A DNA stretch of 64,000 bases from Alkalibaculum sporogenes (GTDB taxonomy: Bacteria > Bacillota > Clostridia > Eubacteriales > Alkalibacteraceae), in contig NZ_WHNX01000013.1 in assembly GCF_009362815.1 (NCBI RefSeq), forward strand, positions 42,285 through 106,284, in the 5' to 3' direction. Both the position numbers and the translations under genes were made by a program. Below the pieces are notes generated by a model, which was not told the DNA's origin, did not search any database, and worked only from the letters and a program-made list of their open reading frames with translations. Of this stretch, positions 8,908 through 19,124 are shown in pieces (position 1 is the stretch's first letter; each line of letters opens with the position of its first letter).

Positions 8908-9903
8908 ATGAATATATACGTCGATGGTATGGGTGGAGATAATTCGCCAGGTGAAATTGTACAAGGTTGTATAATGGCTGCAAAGAGCTTTAATAGAAAG
9001 ATTTGTATTATAGGTGAAGAACAAAAATTATACGCTGAATTAGATAAACAAGAGTATGTAAAAGAATTAATTGAAGTGATACCTTCTCTTGAGGTTATAA
9101 CTAATAATGAAGATCCAACCATAGCTATACGTCGGAAAAAACAATCGTCATTAGTTATAGGTTTACAGAGAATAAAGGCAGATAGACGTTCAATTTTGAT
9201 TTCCGCAGGTAGTACAGGTGCATTACTTGCAGGTGGCACATTAATAGTCGGGCGAATTAAAGGTATTCAAAGGCCTGCATTAACTGTAATGTTACCTACT
9301 AAGAAAGGGTTTTCCCTTTTATTAGATGCTGGTGCTAATGTTGATTGTAAAGCAAGCTATTTGCAACAATTTGCTATTATGTCAAGTATTTATGTTGAAG
9401 AGCTATTAGGGGTTACCAAACCAAGAGTTGGTTTGATAAATATTGGTTCAGAAGAGAAAAAAGGTAATGAATTGACAAAAGAGACATATGGTTTATTGAA
9501 AGAAACAGATGTAAACTTCGTTGGGAATATTGAAGCAAGGGACATCCCTGAAGGAAATGCTGATATATTAGTATGTGATGGATTCACTGGAAATATAATA
9601 TTGAAGTTAATGGAAGGTTTGGGCTTGTTTATTTTTGATGCATTGAAGAAATCTATTATAAGTTCAACTAGAGCGAAAATAGGTGGACTTTTATTAAAAC
9701 CTGCCTTAAAAATTTTTAAGAAACGCTTTGATTACACTGAAGTAGGTGGAGCACCTTTACTAGGTGTAAATGGAGGTATTATAAAGGCTCATGGCAATTC
9801 TGATAGAAAGGCTATCTACAACGCTATAAAACAAGGCATAGAATTCCAAGAGAAGAATATCATAGATAAAATATCAAATAAAATAGTTAAAGTTCAAGAA
9901 TAA
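8908..9903 (+). CDS. plsX: phosphate acyltransferase PlsX
   Basis: The 331-residue protein begins MNIYVDGMGGDNSP, the PlsX signature, and has SAGSTGALLAGG near residue 96, DAGANVDC near 140, GNIEARDI near 208 and CDGFTGNI near 228. PlsX makes acyl-phosphate from acyl-ACP at the membrane surface, feeding phospholipid synthesis through PlsY. The acyl carrier protein gene follows 32 bases downstream, a standard partnership. The ATG follows GGAGTGAG with suitable spacing. No convincing FapR operator was found upstream. Confidence 0.96.
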   Translation: MNIYVDGMGGDNSPGEIVQGCIMAAKSFNRKICIIGEEQKLYAELDKQEYVKELIEVIPSLEVITNNEDPTIAIRRKKQSSLVIGLQRIKADRRSILISAGSTGALLAGGTLIVGRIKGIQRPALTVMLPTKKGFSLLLDAGANVDCKASYLQQFAIMSSIYVEELLGVTKPRVGLINIGSEEKKGNELTKETYGLLKETDVNFVGNIEARDIPEGNADILVCDGFTGNIILKLMEGLGLFIFDALKKSIISSTRAKIGGLLLKPALKIFKKRFDYTEVGGAPLLGVNGGIIKAHGNSDRKAIYNAIKQGIEFQEKNIIDKISNKIVKVQE

Positions 9904-9935
9904 CTTATATATATTCTTATATGGGGGTGAAATAA

Positions 9936-10163
9936 ATGGATATATTCGATAGAGTAAAAAAAATCATACTCAATCAAATTGATATTGAAGAATCAAAAAT
10001 TACTTTAAATTCTGGCTTTCTTGATGATTTAGGTGCAGATTCACTTGATGTGGCAGAGATGATAATGGCTTTTGAAGAAGAGTTTAAACTAGAGATTAAT
10101 GATGAAGATATTGAGAAGATTAAAACTGTAGGTCATGTGGTAGACTATTTCAAAGAAAAGTAA
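9936..10163 (+). CDS. acpP: acyl carrier protein
   Basis: At 75 residues this is a normal-length acidic ACP. The phosphopantetheine attachment serine is in [14 protein letters not shown] near residue 36. It carries growing acyl chains in fatty acid synthesis and supplies acyl-ACP to PlsX, encoded directly upstream. A GGGGGTGA ribosome site precedes the ATG. A short hairpin overlapping the stop codon (10162-10183) ends the transcript. Confidence 0.96.
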   Translation: MDIFDRVKKIILNQIDIEESKITLNSGFLDDLGADSLDVAEMIMAFEEEFKLEINDEDIEKIKTVGHVVDYFKEK

Positions 10164-10190
10164 AAGTCCTAAAAGGGACTTTTATTTTAT
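10162..10190 (+). terminator. intrinsic terminator after acpP
   Basis: An AAAAGTCC/GGACTTTT stem (10162-10169 with 10176-10183) starts within the acpP stop codon and is followed by a T-rich tract. It should end the plsX-acpP transcript. Confidence 0.8.
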
Positions 10191-10346
10191 GATAGGAAAA
10201 TTCGACTAGCTCGCTAGGTCCAAATTTTATATAATTACTTAAATAAGAGTCGAATATGTTATTATTGTTTGAATTCACTAAGGATACGTTAATTTAGTTG
10301 ATGTACAGTAAGATAAACAATAAGAAATAAAAACATGGAGGAAAAA

Positions 10347-11036
10347 ATGAATTTTAACAATATTGAAACTGTTTTAAACTATAAATTTAATAATCCAGCG
10401 ATACTAAAAAATGCTCTTACTCATAGCTCCTTTGTCAATGAAAAGAGTAAAATGCTCAATAATGAAAGACTCGAGTTTTTGGGGGATGCTGTATTAGAGT
10501 TAGTAGTAAGCTCTTATCTATATAAAAATCATGCCTATTCATCAGAGGGAGAATTAACTAAATTACGTGCAAAGATTGTATGTACGGAGTCACTTGCTAT
10601 GGTATCAAATGTGTTAAATCTAGGGAGTTATATATTACTGGGTAAAGGCGAAGAAAATACAGGTGGTAGAAATCGTAAATCTATCCTTGCAAATTCATTT
10701 GAAGCAATTATCGGCGCTATTTATATAGATAGTAGTATAGAACAAGCAGAAAAGTTTATATTGTCAAAAATGGATCAAAATATGAAAGATGCTATTAAGG
10801 GCAGACTTATTTTTGATTATAAAACTAAGATTCAAGAGCTCATTCAACAGAATTCATCTAATATCATTGAATATACAGTCGAAAGTGAACAAGGCCCAGA
10901 GCATGATAAATTATTTAATATCAACTTGCATTTGAATGGAGAAATTATTGGAACAGGGTGTGGAAGTAGTAAAAAAGAGGCAGAACAACGAGCTGCATAT
11001 AATGGTTTGATCTTTTTAGGAGAAATAAATGGATAA
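10347..11036 (+). CDS. rnc: ribonuclease III
   Basis: The RNase III signature NERLEFLGDAVLEL lies near residue 38 with its catalytic acidic residues, and a second acidic segment (NSFEAIIGAIYID) near 110. A double-stranded RNA-binding domain covers the last 70 residues (GSSKKEAEQRAAYNGL). It cleaves dsRNA in rRNA maturation and mRNA decay. An ATG at 10335 overlaps the GGAGG at 10337-10341; the ATG at 10347 has correct spacing and gives MNFNNIETVLNY, so I chose it. The gene overlaps the radical SAM gene by 8 bases. Confidence 0.96.
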   Translation: MNFNNIETVLNYKFNNPAILKNALTHSSFVNEKSKMLNNERLEFLGDAVLELVVSSYLYKNHAYSSEGELTKLRAKIVCTESLAMVSNVLNLGSYILLGKGEENTGGRNRKSILANSFEAIIGAIYIDSSIEQAEKFILSKMDQNMKDAIKGRLIFDYKTKIQELIQQNSSNIIEYTVESEQGPEHDKLFNINLHLNGEIIGTGCGSSKKEAEQRAAYNGLIFLGEING

Positions 11037-12141
11037 TAGTACTAGCACGAAAGTTATTTCAATATTTATTCCACATGAAGGTTGTCCTCATGATTGTGTG
11101 TTCTGTAATCAAAAAAAGATATCCGGTTCAGTAAAATCTCCAGATATTAAAGATATTGAAGAGCATATTGAAACTGCTCTTACTACATTAGATAATAATA
11201 GTTATAATATTGTTTTAGCTTTTTATGGTGGTAGTTTTACAGCTATTAAACGAGAAAAACAAATAGAGTACTTGAGGGTCGCTAAATATTATAAAGATAG
11301 AAAAAGTATAAATAGCATAAGATTATCTACACGACCTGATTACATGAAAGATGAACATGTATCACTTTTAAAAGAGTACAATGTTGACCATGTAGAACTA
11401 GGTATTCAGTCTACCCATCCTAAGGTACTAAAATTAAGTAAACGTTATTATAGTATTTATACTATTAATCAGGCTGTAATGAATCTTAGTAAATACAATA
11501 TAGATTTTGGTTTTCAGATTATGATTGGTTTACCAGGAGATAATAGACAAAGATTGATTAATACTTGCTTTGAATTAGCAGCATTACAACCTAATACCCT
11601 TCGAATTTATCCGACTCTAGTTATTGTGAATACAGAACTACAAGAAATGTATAAAAATATGGAGTATACTCCTCTTACTTTACTTGAAGCGAGGGAACTT
11701 AGTATAATACCGTATATTATATTTAAAAATCTAGGTAGTAATATTATTAGGGTTGGTCTACATGCATCAGAATCTCTTCTGTTAGATGACAATATTGTAG
11801 CAGGACCATTTCATAGTGCCTTTGGTGAAATGGTCCAATCTAGCATATACTGGGCGATGATCAAATCAGCTATAGTGCGTTATAGACTACAAAATAAAAA
11901 CATTACAATTATTGCTAATGCACGTGATTTCTCGAAAATTACAGGTAATAAAGGTGAAAATAGAGTATTAATTAAAGATTATTTTAATGTAGAATACAAG
12001 TTTCAAAAGAATGACTCTTTGAAAGATGATATAATAATACAATATGAGAATTATGATTATTTATTGAGGATGAAAGAATATTATAATGATATAATAAATC
12101 AATTAACTAATGAGTGGCACTGTAAAAATATTATGAACTAA
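11029..12141 (+). CDS. Elp3-like radical SAM protein
   Basis: The protein has 370 residues. Near residue 19 is GCPHDCVFCNQ, a CxxxCxxC cluster that binds the radical-SAM [4Fe-4S] centre. FYGGSFTAI near 65 and GLPGD near 165 fit the Elp3/HemN-type fold. Family members in Clostridia sit between rnc and smc, as here, and are annotated as elongator-type radical SAM proteins; the substrate is not established and there is no visible acetyltransferase domain. The start overlaps the end of rnc, indicating translational coupling. smc starts 16 bases after the stop. Confidence 0.85.
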   Translation: MDNSTSTKVISIFIPHEGCPHDCVFCNQKKISGSVKSPDIKDIEEHIETALTTLDNNSYNIVLAFYGGSFTAIKREKQIEYLRVAKYYKDRKSINSIRLSTRPDYMKDEHVSLLKEYNVDHVELGIQSTHPKVLKLSKRYYSIYTINQAVMNLSKYNIDFGFQIMIGLPGDNRQRLINTCFELAALQPNTLRIYPTLVIVNTELQEMYKNMEYTPLTLLEARELSIIPYIIFKNLGSNIIRVGLHASESLLLDDNIVAGPFHSAFGEMVQSSIYWAMIKSAIVRYRLQNKNITIIANARDFSKITGNKGENRVLIKDYFNVEYKFQKNDSLKDDIIIQYENYDYLLRMKEYYNDIINQLTNEWHCKNIMN

Positions 12142-12157
12142 CTTGAGGTGAACAAAT

Positions 12158-15100
12158 TTGTATCTAAAGAAATTAGAGATATTTGGATTTAAATCTTTTG
12201 CAGATAAAGTAGATATAGAGTTTAAAGATGGTATCACGGCTATAGTAGGACCAAATGGTAGTGGAAAAAGCAATGTATCTGATGCTATTAAGTGGGTATT
12301 AGGTGAACAGCGAATAAAATACCTACGTGGAAGTAAGATGGAAGATGTTATTTTTTCTGGTACTAAAGTGAGAAAATCATTAGGTTACGCTCAAGTTAGT
12401 TTGACCATTGATAATGAGTCTGGTGTTTTTCCTATTGAATACACAGAAATAAGTGTAACACGTAGACTTTATCGTTCTGGTGATAGCGAATATTATATTA
12501 ATAAATCTTTATGCCGTCTAAAAGATATTCAAGATTTGTTTTTAGATACTGGATTAGGTAAAGAAGGATATTCTATAATAGGACAAGGGAAAATTGATCA
12601 TATTGTAAGTAGCAACCCTCAAGATCGAAGATTAATATTAGAAGAAGCTACTGGTATAGTTAAATATAAAAATCGTAAACTCGAGTCAGAGAGAAAACTT
12701 GAAAAAACTCAGGATAACTTATATAGAATCACTGATATAATTTCTGAACTCGAAAAGCAGTTGCCTTCCCTAGAAAAACAGGCAAAGAAAGCATTATCAT
12801 ATCTAGACTTAAGAGAAAACCTAAAAAAAGTGGAATTAAACCTCTTTATTCATAAAGTTGACATTATCAAAGAAGAGTTAAATAAATTGTATTTTGATAG
12901 AGATAATATAGTTATTAATATAAAAGAAAAAGGTATTGAAATATCAAATAAGGACTTAGCATTTCAAGATTTACGGAAAAAAATCCTTAAATTAGATGAA
13001 ACAATAAATAACTTAAATCAGAAAAAATTAGAATTAAGCGAAATAAATCAGAAAAGCAATACTCAAATACAAGTATCTAGAACAAAAATAGAACATAATA
13101 AAAGTAGTATTTTAACTATTGAAGATGATATTTTACAGACAGAATATAATAATAAAAATTTAGAAGGAAAAATTAATTACATAGAAGATAGTATCTCTAA
13201 AATCACTGAAGAAATCTATAATAAAAGTAAAGAGTTAGAGTATTTACATTCGCAGAAAAATACAAAAGAGAATATAGTTCAAACTCAATTAGAAAAGTTC
13301 AAAAACAAAAATGAAAAGTTGCAGCTGATAAATAATGATTTGCAAACATATAGTAATAAAATAACCATTTTAGAGAATAAGAATTTTTACAATGAAGAAA
13401 CTTTTAAAAACTTATTTTCTCGTCTTGAAGGTTTAAATGAGTTAGTAAAAGAAAATAAAAACACTAAAGATCAATGTAGTACAACTAAGGTAGATTTAGA
13501 AAGAAATCTATCAAGTACTAGAGAACTAGAAACTATTAAAAAGAGAGAAATAAGTTTTATACAAGATAAACTTGATAAATTAAAAAAAGAACTAAGCATA
13601 TATGAAAATAATTACAATATGATTTCATCAAAATACACTTTAATGAATAATAACGAAGATTTACGAGGTTATGTTGGTAGTGTCAAAGAATTGTTAAGAG
13701 AGAAGAAAAATAACGCTTTATTGAAGAATAAACTCCATGATATCGTTGGAAATCTCGTAGACGTTCCCAAAAAATATGCACTGGCAATTGAAACATCTCT
13801 TGGAAATACAATACATAACTTAATTACAGAAGATGAAGATATTGCACATGAATGCATAAAGATACTAAATAAAAATAAATGGGGAAGGGCAACATTTCTA
13901 CCCTTAAATATTATAAAAGGACAAGCACTTAATATAGAGAATTCTATAGCATTACAAAAGGGATATATTGGTTTAGCCTGCAATTTAGTTAATTTTGATA
14001 AAAGATATACTGGAATATTTCATAATTTGCTAGGCAAAGTTCTTATAGTAGAAGATATTAACGTTGCTAAAGTCATTCATAAGAAATGTAACTACAAGTA
14101 TAAAATTGTAACCTTACAAGGAGAGATATTTTTTCCAGGAGGTGCAATTGTCGGTGGGATTCATAAAAATGGAAATGTAAGTATTATTCAAAGAAAACAA
14201 GAAATTGAAGATTTAAAGATAAACATTGAAAAAAGTCAAAATAATATTGGAGTTCTAAAAAGCGAATTAGAAAAATTACAAAGTAGTTTAACTAAGAATA
14301 AAGAAGAACTGAGATTATTAGAATATAAAGCAAATCAATTTTCCACAGAAAAGCAGTTAATAGAGCAAAAATTAAGTCAAATACAAGTCCTCATAGATAA
14401 TGAGACAAAAAATATCATAAGTTTACAATCACAAATAGAAACAATTAAAGAAAGTAAAGGAACTGATATTGAAGAATTCAATTCATTACACGAAAAAATT
14501 AAAGCACTTAATATTAGTAAATCAGAATTAGAATTAATTGAAGTAATACAAGTAGACGAAAAATTAAATATGGAAATCATTGAATTATCGAAAGAGATAA
14601 TGGAAATAAATCTATATATAGCGAAACAAGAAGAAAAACATATACATTTAAGCGAGCAACTTAACGATTACAGTCATGCCATAAATGAAAACAAAAATAA
14701 AATTTATGCTAAGAACAATGAAAAAGCAAATTTGATTAATGAAAATAAAGTATTGCAAAATCTTATTGATGAAAATAATGAATTACTTATGACCTTTGAT
14801 GCAGAAAAAAACAATATATCATCCGACTATGAGAGATTACAAAATGAAAGGATATCAAATAATCTAAAAATAGATGTACTTCAAGAGACTTTAAAAGAAC
14901 TTAATAACCAAAATGTATTAATTAATGAAGGATTAAGTAAAATTGAAATCAAAATTAACAACAAAAATTCTGAATTAGAACATTTACAAAACAATATCTT
15001 TGAATGTTATGAGATGAATTACAGTATGGCTTTAGATTATAAATATCCTATTAATAACATAAACAATGAAGTTAAAACAATGAAGAACTTTAAGACTCAA

Positions 15101-15703
15101 ATATCAGAATTAGGAACTGTAAATGTTGGTGCAATGGATCAGTATAAAGAGATAAAAGAACGTTTTGAATTTTTATCATTCCAAAAAGATGATTTAGTAA
15201 AAGCTAAGGACGCATTAAGTGATATAATCACTGAAATTTCATCGAATATGAAGTCTCAGTTTATTGAACAATTTAATCTAATAGAAAAAGAGTTTCAAGA
15301 AACATTTAAAAAATTATTTAATGGTGGAACTGCCAGATTGCGTATAGAAAATCCTGAAAGTATTATGGAAACAGGAATAGAGATAGAAGTTCAGCCGCCA
15401 GGGAAAAACTTGAAAAATATTTCTTTACTCTCGGGAGGAGAAAAATCACTAACAGCTATCGCTTTGCTTTTTGCTATCATTAGTATTAAACCAACACCAT
15501 TTTGTGTATTAGATGAAATTGATGCAGCACTTGATGACAGCAATGTCGAACGATTCTCAAATTTTTTACAGTTGGTATCAAAAGATAACCAATTCATTAC
15601 GATTACTCATCGAAAGGGCACTATGGAGATTGCTGATCGTTTGTACGGTATATCTATGGGTCAAGATGGTGTATCAAAAGTTGTATCTGTTGAAATAAAG
15701 TGA
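12158..15703 (+). CDS. smc: chromosome segregation protein SMC
   Basis: The protein has 1181 residues, normal for SMC. The Walker A motif GPNGSGKSNVSDAIKW lies near residue 32. Long coiled coils flank a hinge (GYVGSVKELL to GGAIVGG, about residues 505-670). The C-terminal signature LLSGGEKSLTAIALLFAI and the Walker B VLDEIDAALDD follow near residues 1090-1125. It compacts and segregates the chromosome with ScpA/ScpB. The start is a TTG 9 bases after GAGGTGA. The last codons and stop lie within an R1 repeat copy (15695-15724), so the extreme C-terminus was probably set by insertion of the repeat. Confidence 0.97.
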   Translation: MYLKKLEIFGFKSFADKVDIEFKDGITAIVGPNGSGKSNVSDAIKWVLGEQRIKYLRGSKMEDVIFSGTKVRKSLGYAQVSLTIDNESGVFPIEYTEISVTRRLYRSGDSEYYINKSLCRLKDIQDLFLDTGLGKEGYSIIGQGKIDHIVSSNPQDRRLILEEATGIVKYKNRKLESERKLEKTQDNLYRITDIISELEKQLPSLEKQAKKALSYLDLRENLKKVELNLFIHKVDIIKEELNKLYFDRDNIVINIKEKGIEISNKDLAFQDLRKKILKLDETINNLNQKKLELSEINQKSNTQIQVSRTKIEHNKSSILTIEDDILQTEYNNKNLEGKINYIEDSISKITEEIYNKSKELEYLHSQKNTKENIVQTQLEKFKNKNEKLQLINNDLQTYSNKITILENKNFYNEETFKNLFSRLEGLNELVKENKNTKDQCSTTKVDLERNLSSTRELETIKKREISFIQDKLDKLKKELSIYENNYNMISSKYTLMNNNEDLRGYVGSVKELLREKKNNALLKNKLHDIVGNLVDVPKKYALAIETSLGNTIHNLITEDEDIAHECIKILNKNKWGRATFLPLNIIKGQALNIENSIALQKGYIGLACNLVNFDKRYTGIFHNLLGKVLIVEDINVAKVIHKKCNYKYKIVTLQGEIFFPGGAIVGGIHKNGNVSIIQRKQEIEDLKINIEKSQNNIGVLKSELEKLQSSLTKNKEELRLLEYKANQFSTEKQLIEQKLSQIQVLIDNETKNIISLQSQIETIKESKGTDIEEFNSLHEKIKALNISKSELELIEVIQVDEKLNMEIIELSKEIMEINLYIAKQEEKHIHLSEQLNDYSHAINENKNKIYAKNNEKANLINENKVLQNLIDENNELLMTFDAEKNNISSDYERLQNERISNNLKIDVLQETLKELNNQNVLINEGLSKIEIKINNKNSELEHLQNNIFECYEMNYSMALDYKYPINNINNEVKTMKNFKTQISELGTVNVGAMDQYKEIKERFEFLSFQKDDLVKAKDALSDIITEISSNMKSQFIEQFNLIEKEFQETFKKLFNGGTARLRIENPESIMETGIEIEVQPPGKNLKNISLLSGGEKSLTAIALLFAIISIKPTPFCVLDEIDAALDDSNVERFSNFLQLVSKDNQFITITHRKGTMEIADRLYGISMGQDGVSKVVSVEIK

Positions 15704-15724
15704 AACTTATTCAGTAGGGGTTTT
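15695..15724 (-). repeat. dispersed repeat family R1, half copy overlapping the smc stop
   Basis: Read on the - strand this matches the right half of the copy at 27562-27638 (AAAACCCCTACTGAATAA then TTTCACTTTAT) with one small gap. It covers the last codons and stop of smc (TGA at 15701-15703). The rest of the 88-base spacer to ftsY holds nothing recognisable. Confidence 0.75.
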
Positions 15725-15791
15725 ATTGAATTGGGAGTCTTAGTGGCTGTTAATACGGGATAACTCAAATGTTAAAAGAGGAAGTGTAATA

Positions 15792-16703
15792 ATGAATAAT
15801 GAAAACAACTTTTTTTCAAAATTAAAAAATAGTTTAGTAAAAACTAAAAATAATTTCTCAGGTAAAATCGATCAATTAATTAACTACTCAGGTGTTTATG
15901 ATGATGAATTTTTTGAAGAGTTAGAAGAGATTCTTATACTGGCAGATTTAGGTGTTGAAACTACTAATACAATTATTAATAAAACTAGAGAAAGAATTCA
16001 AATAGATAATATCAAAGATAAAGAAAAAGTAAAATCAGTTATTAAAGAGATTGTAAGAGAAATTTTAATTGATGACGAAGTGACTTCATTTAAATATCCT
16101 ATGGTAATATTAGTAGTAGGAGTAAATGGAGTTGGAAAAACCACAACTATTGCTAAATTAGCTAATCTATATAAAAAACAAGGAAAGAAGGTATTACTTG
16201 CAGCAGGTGACACCTTTAGAGCAGCAGCAGTAGAACAAATAACTATATGGTCCCAAAGATTAAACATAGATATAATCAGAAATGATCAAGGTGCTGATCC
16301 TGCATCAGTAATATACGATGCATTACAGGCTGCAAAGGCTAGAAAAACTGACGTATTAATATGTGATACAGCTGGTAGACTTCACAATAAAGACAATTTA
16401 ATGAGCGAGTTATCAAAAATTAACAGAGTAATAGCTAATGAGTCAGAGTTTTTTACTCAATACAATTTACTAGTACTTGATGCTACTAGCGGCACAAATG
16501 CTGTTAACCAAGCTAATGTATTCAATCAAGCTACCAAACTTGATGGTATTGTTCTTACAAAACTAGATGGAACATCTAAAGGTGGCATTGTCATCCCTAT
16601 TAAGTCACAACTTAAAATTCCTATACATTTTATTGGAGTAGGAGAGCAAATGGATGATTTGCAGGAATTTGATGCAAGTACTTTTGTTGACGCACTATTT
16701 TAG
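15792..16703 (+). CDS. ftsY: signal recognition particle receptor FtsY
   Basis: The 303-residue protein has the NG domain of SRP GTPases: GVNGVGKTTTIAKLA (G1) near residue 110, DTFRAAAVEQ near 137, DTAGRLHN (G3) near 193 and TKLDGTSKGG (G4/G5) near 254. The short acidic/amphipathic N-terminus is typical of Gram-positive FtsY. It docks SRP-ribosome complexes at the membrane with Ffh, encoded 0.8 kb downstream. The ATG follows GAGGAAGTG. The position after smc is conserved in Firmicutes. Confidence 0.97.
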   Translation: MNNENNFFSKLKNSLVKTKNNFSGKIDQLINYSGVYDDEFFEELEEILILADLGVETTNTIINKTRERIQIDNIKDKEKVKSVIKEIVREILIDDEVTSFKYPMVILVVGVNGVGKTTTIAKLANLYKKQGKKVLLAAGDTFRAAAVEQITIWSQRLNIDIIRNDQGADPASVIYDALQAAKARKTDVLICDTAGRLHNKDNLMSELSKINRVIANESEFFTQYNLLVLDATSGTNAVNQANVFNQATKLDGIVLTKLDGTSKGGIVIPIKSQLKIPIHFIGVGEQMDDLQEFDASTFVDALF

Positions 16704-17038
16704 GATATCCCATGAAAAACATAGAAAAGATGGAATAGAATTTTGTCTCGTATACATGATGAGAGCCAGAGTATGTTTAAAACAAACGCAAACACGCTGT
16801 CGCATACTGTATGAAAGAACTCGAAGATAAACTAAATTTTTGAAACTCGCTACGCTCAAACAGTCAAAAATTCTTAACGTTAATCGTCTCCTTCTTTTGA
16901 ATTTAGCGAAGCTATCGTTTGCTAATGTTTTAAAAATACTCTATAAAGTTAGCTGCTTTGATATATGCTTTTTTAAAAAGGGTTCGCTGAACCAAATATC
17001 TTTTCATGCGATTGCCGTGGATTATTTAACATATGTTC
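16704..17038. other. non-coding spacer between ftsY and ylxM
   Basis: This 335-base stretch has no credible gene. A 79-codon + frame inside it shows no family resemblance and unusual composition. It contains small inverted repeats such as TTTTTGA ... TCAAAAA around 16838-16872 and GGTTCGCTGAACC near 16981-16993. Neither is a clear terminator. Base composition is more GC-rich than other spacers, so it may be a decayed repeat. Confidence 0.5.
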
Positions 17039-17067
17039 TTGACAGGTACTTAATTATTATATATACT
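17039..17067 (+). promoter_or_regulatory. sigma-A-type promoter for ylxM-ffh
   Basis: TTGACA at 17039-17044, a 17-base spacer, then TATACT at 17062-17067: a near-consensus housekeeping promoter. It lies 51 bases before ylxM and is the only strong promoter in the preceding 400 bases, so it should drive ylxM-ffh-rpsP-khpA. Confidence 0.8.
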
Positions 17068-17118
17068 AGTCACTGTTAAGTAGATTACTTGACACTTAAA
17101 TGAGATTGGTGATGCTTC

Positions 17119-17475
17119 TTGGAAAAATTTATTGAGATTTCTATATTGTATGATTTTTATGGGGAATTATTAAGTGAGAAGCAAAAGTTAATAGTAGATT
17201 ACTACTATAATAACAATTTTTCATTAGGAGAAATTGCCGAGAAAGTATCTATAAGTCGTCAAGGTGTATACGATTCGTTAAAACGATCTGAAGAACTTCT
17301 TCATGAATATGACAGTAAGCTAAAATTAATGGATAAATATCAAATTAATCAAGAATTAATTAGTAATGCACTAGATAAGTTAAGCAATCATATTAAAAAC
17401 CAAGGTATGGATACTGACAGAGAAATTCTTTTAGATGTGGAAAATGACTTGAAAAAGACGTTAAAACAACTTTAA
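17119..17475 (+). CDS. ylxM: YlxM/p13 family DNA-binding protein
   Basis: This 118-residue protein has a sigma-70-region-4-like helix-turn-helix (SLGEIAEKVSISRQGVYDSLKR, residues about 33-54) and a coiled C-terminal tail. YlxM is encoded before ffh in most Firmicutes and is linked to the SRP pathway. In streptococci it modulates SRP assembly and GTPase activity. The start is TTG at 17119 following GGTGAT. It is 13 bases upstream of ffh. Confidence 0.9.
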   Translation: MEKFIEISILYDFYGELLSEKQKLIVDYYYNNNFSLGEIAEKVSISRQGVYDSLKRSEELLHEYDSKLKLMDKYQINQELISNALDKLSNHIKNQGMDTDREILLDVENDLKKTLKQL

Positions 17476-17488
17476 TGGAGGATTATAT

Positions 17489-18823
17489 ATGATTTTCGAT
17501 GGATTAAGTAATAAACTCCAAGATACCTTTAAGAAACTTAAAGGCAAGGGGAAGCTATCAGAGAAGGATATTAAAGAGGCTACAAGAGAAATAAAGATTG
17601 CTCTTCTTGAGGCAGACGTCAACTTTAAGGTAGTTAAGGACTTCGTAAAAAAGATAAATGAGAGATCTATAGGCTCAGAAGTACTACAAAGTCTTACACC
17701 TGGACAACAGGTAATTAAAATTGTTAATGATGAACTTACCAATCTTATGGGAAGTGCAAATTCACAATTATCTTTCAATAGTAAGGGTATTACATCTATT
17801 ATGTTAGTAGGGCTACAAGGCGCCGGAAAAACTACTACTGCTGGTAAATTAGCTAATTTGATTAAAAGCCAAGGTAAAAAGGTCTTGCTTGTTGCATGTG
17901 ATATATATAGACCAGCTGCTATTAAGCAATTGCAAGTGTTAGGAGAACAAATTGATGTTTCTGTATTTTCTCTAGGTAATAGTACTTCACCAGTTAGTAT
18001 AGTTAAATCAGCAATGAAACATGCTAAGGAAAACTATTTTGATATAGTAATTGTAGATACTGCAGGTAGATTGCATATAGATGAAGAGCTTATGAATGAA
18101 CTTAAGTATATTAAGGATGAAATAAGTCCTACTGAGATACTATTGAATGTAGATGCAATGACTGGACAAGATGCTGTTACTGTAGCTGAAAGTTTTGATG
18201 AAAAGTTAGATATAACAGGAATTATTTTAACTAAGCTAGATGGTGATACTAGAGGTGGAGCAGCACTATCAATTACTTCTGTCACAGGTAAACATATAAA
18301 GTTTGTAGGTGTGGGAGAAAAAATTACAGATTTAGAATCTTTCCATCCTGATAGAATGGCTTCTCGAATACTAGGTATGGGTGATGTTTTGTCATTAATT
18401 GAGAAAGCACAGTCTAACTTTGATGAAGATAAAGCTATGGAGTTACAAGAAAAGTTTAGAAAGCAACAGTTTACTCTTGAAGACTTTAAAGAACAAATGC
18501 AACAGATGAAAAGTATGGGATCATTTAGCGATATCCTTGAAATGATTCCTGGTGCAAATAAAAAGGCTTTACAGGGAGTAGACGTAAGTGACAAAGAACT
18601 AGGAAAATCAGAAGCAATTATTAATTCAATGACAAAAAAGGAAAGACAAAATCCTGAAATTATAAATGCTAGTAGAAGAAAAAGAATCGCTGCAGGTTCT
18701 GGAACTAGAGTTCAAGATGTAAATAAACTACTAAAGGGATTTGAACAGTCAAAAAAAATGATGAAGCAATTTAGTGGTATGAGTAACAAAAAACTTGGAA
18801 AAATGAAATTTCCATTTATGTAA
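17489..18823 (+). CDS. ffh: signal recognition particle protein Ffh
   Basis: The 444-residue protein has the N-G-M layout. G1 [15 protein letters not shown] is near residue 107, [12 protein letters not shown] near 190 and [10 protein letters not shown] near 247. The methionine-rich M domain follows ([11 protein letters not shown], then [18 protein letters not shown] near 395, the 4.5S RNA-binding region). Ffh and 4.5S RNA recognise signal sequences on nascent chains. No 4.5S RNA gene was seen in the window. It lies in operon with ylxM and rpsP. Confidence 0.97.
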   Translation: MIFDGLSNKLQDTFKKLKGKGKLSEKDIKEATREIKIALLEADVNFKVVKDFVKKINERSIGSEVLQSLTPGQQVIKIVNDELTNLMGSANSQLSFNSKGITSIMLVGLQGAGKTTTAGKLANLIKSQGKKVLLVACDIYRPAAIKQLQVLGEQIDVSVFSLGNSTSPVSIVKSAMKHAKENYFDIVIVDTAGRLHIDEELMNELKYIKDEISPTEILLNVDAMTGQDAVTVAESFDEKLDITGIILTKLDGDTRGGAALSITSVTGKHIKFVGVGEKITDLESFHPDRMASRILGMGDVLSLIEKAQSNFDEDKAMELQEKFRKQQFTLEDFKEQMQQMKSMGSFSDILEMIPGANKKALQGVDVSDKELGKSEAIINSMTKKERQNPEIINASRRKRIAAGSGTRVQDVNKLLKGFEQSKKMMKQFSGMSNKKLGKMKFPFM

Positions 18824-18857
18824 ACATATTTATTTTATTTTAAAGGAGGTGAAATTA

Positions 18858-19100
18858 GTGGCAGTTAAAATTAGACTAAAGAGAATGGGTTCACACAAAA
18901 AGCCATTTTATAGAATTGTAGTAGCAGATTCAAGAGCACCAAGAGATGGAAAATTCATTGAAGAAATTGGATATTTTAATCCGTTATCAGAACCAAATGA
19001 ATTTAAAATCGAAGCTGATAAAGTGAAAAAATGGTTATCAACAGGAGCACAACCATCTGAAACAGTAAAATCTTTATTAAAAAAGAATGGCATCATCTAA
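18858..19100 (+). CDS. rpsP: 30S ribosomal protein S16
   Basis: The 80 residues begin [20 protein letters not shown] and contain [16 protein letters not shown], the S16 signature. An in-frame GTG at 18849 overlaps the AAAGGAGG at 18842-18849, so the GTG at 18858 is the real start. S16 helps assemble the 30S subunit. It is followed by khpA after 24 bases, a conserved pair. Confidence 0.97.
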   Translation: MAVKIRLKRMGSHKKPFYRIVVADSRAPRDGKFIEEIGYFNPLSEPNEFKIEADKVKKWLSTGAQPSETVKSLLKKNGII

Positions 19101-19124
19101 TATATTATATACGAGGTGCGTTTC

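Noticed and set aside
16704..17038. A 4.5S (SRP) RNA or other stable RNA gene between ftsY and ffh
   Set aside because: No GGAA-tetraloop helix 8 signature or long complementary arms were found. No tRNA cloverleaf was noticed anywhere in the window either.
16840..17079. A 79-codon + strand frame between ftsY and ylxM
   Set aside because: No ribosome site, odd composition, no family resemblance, and it overlaps the strong promoter of ylxM.
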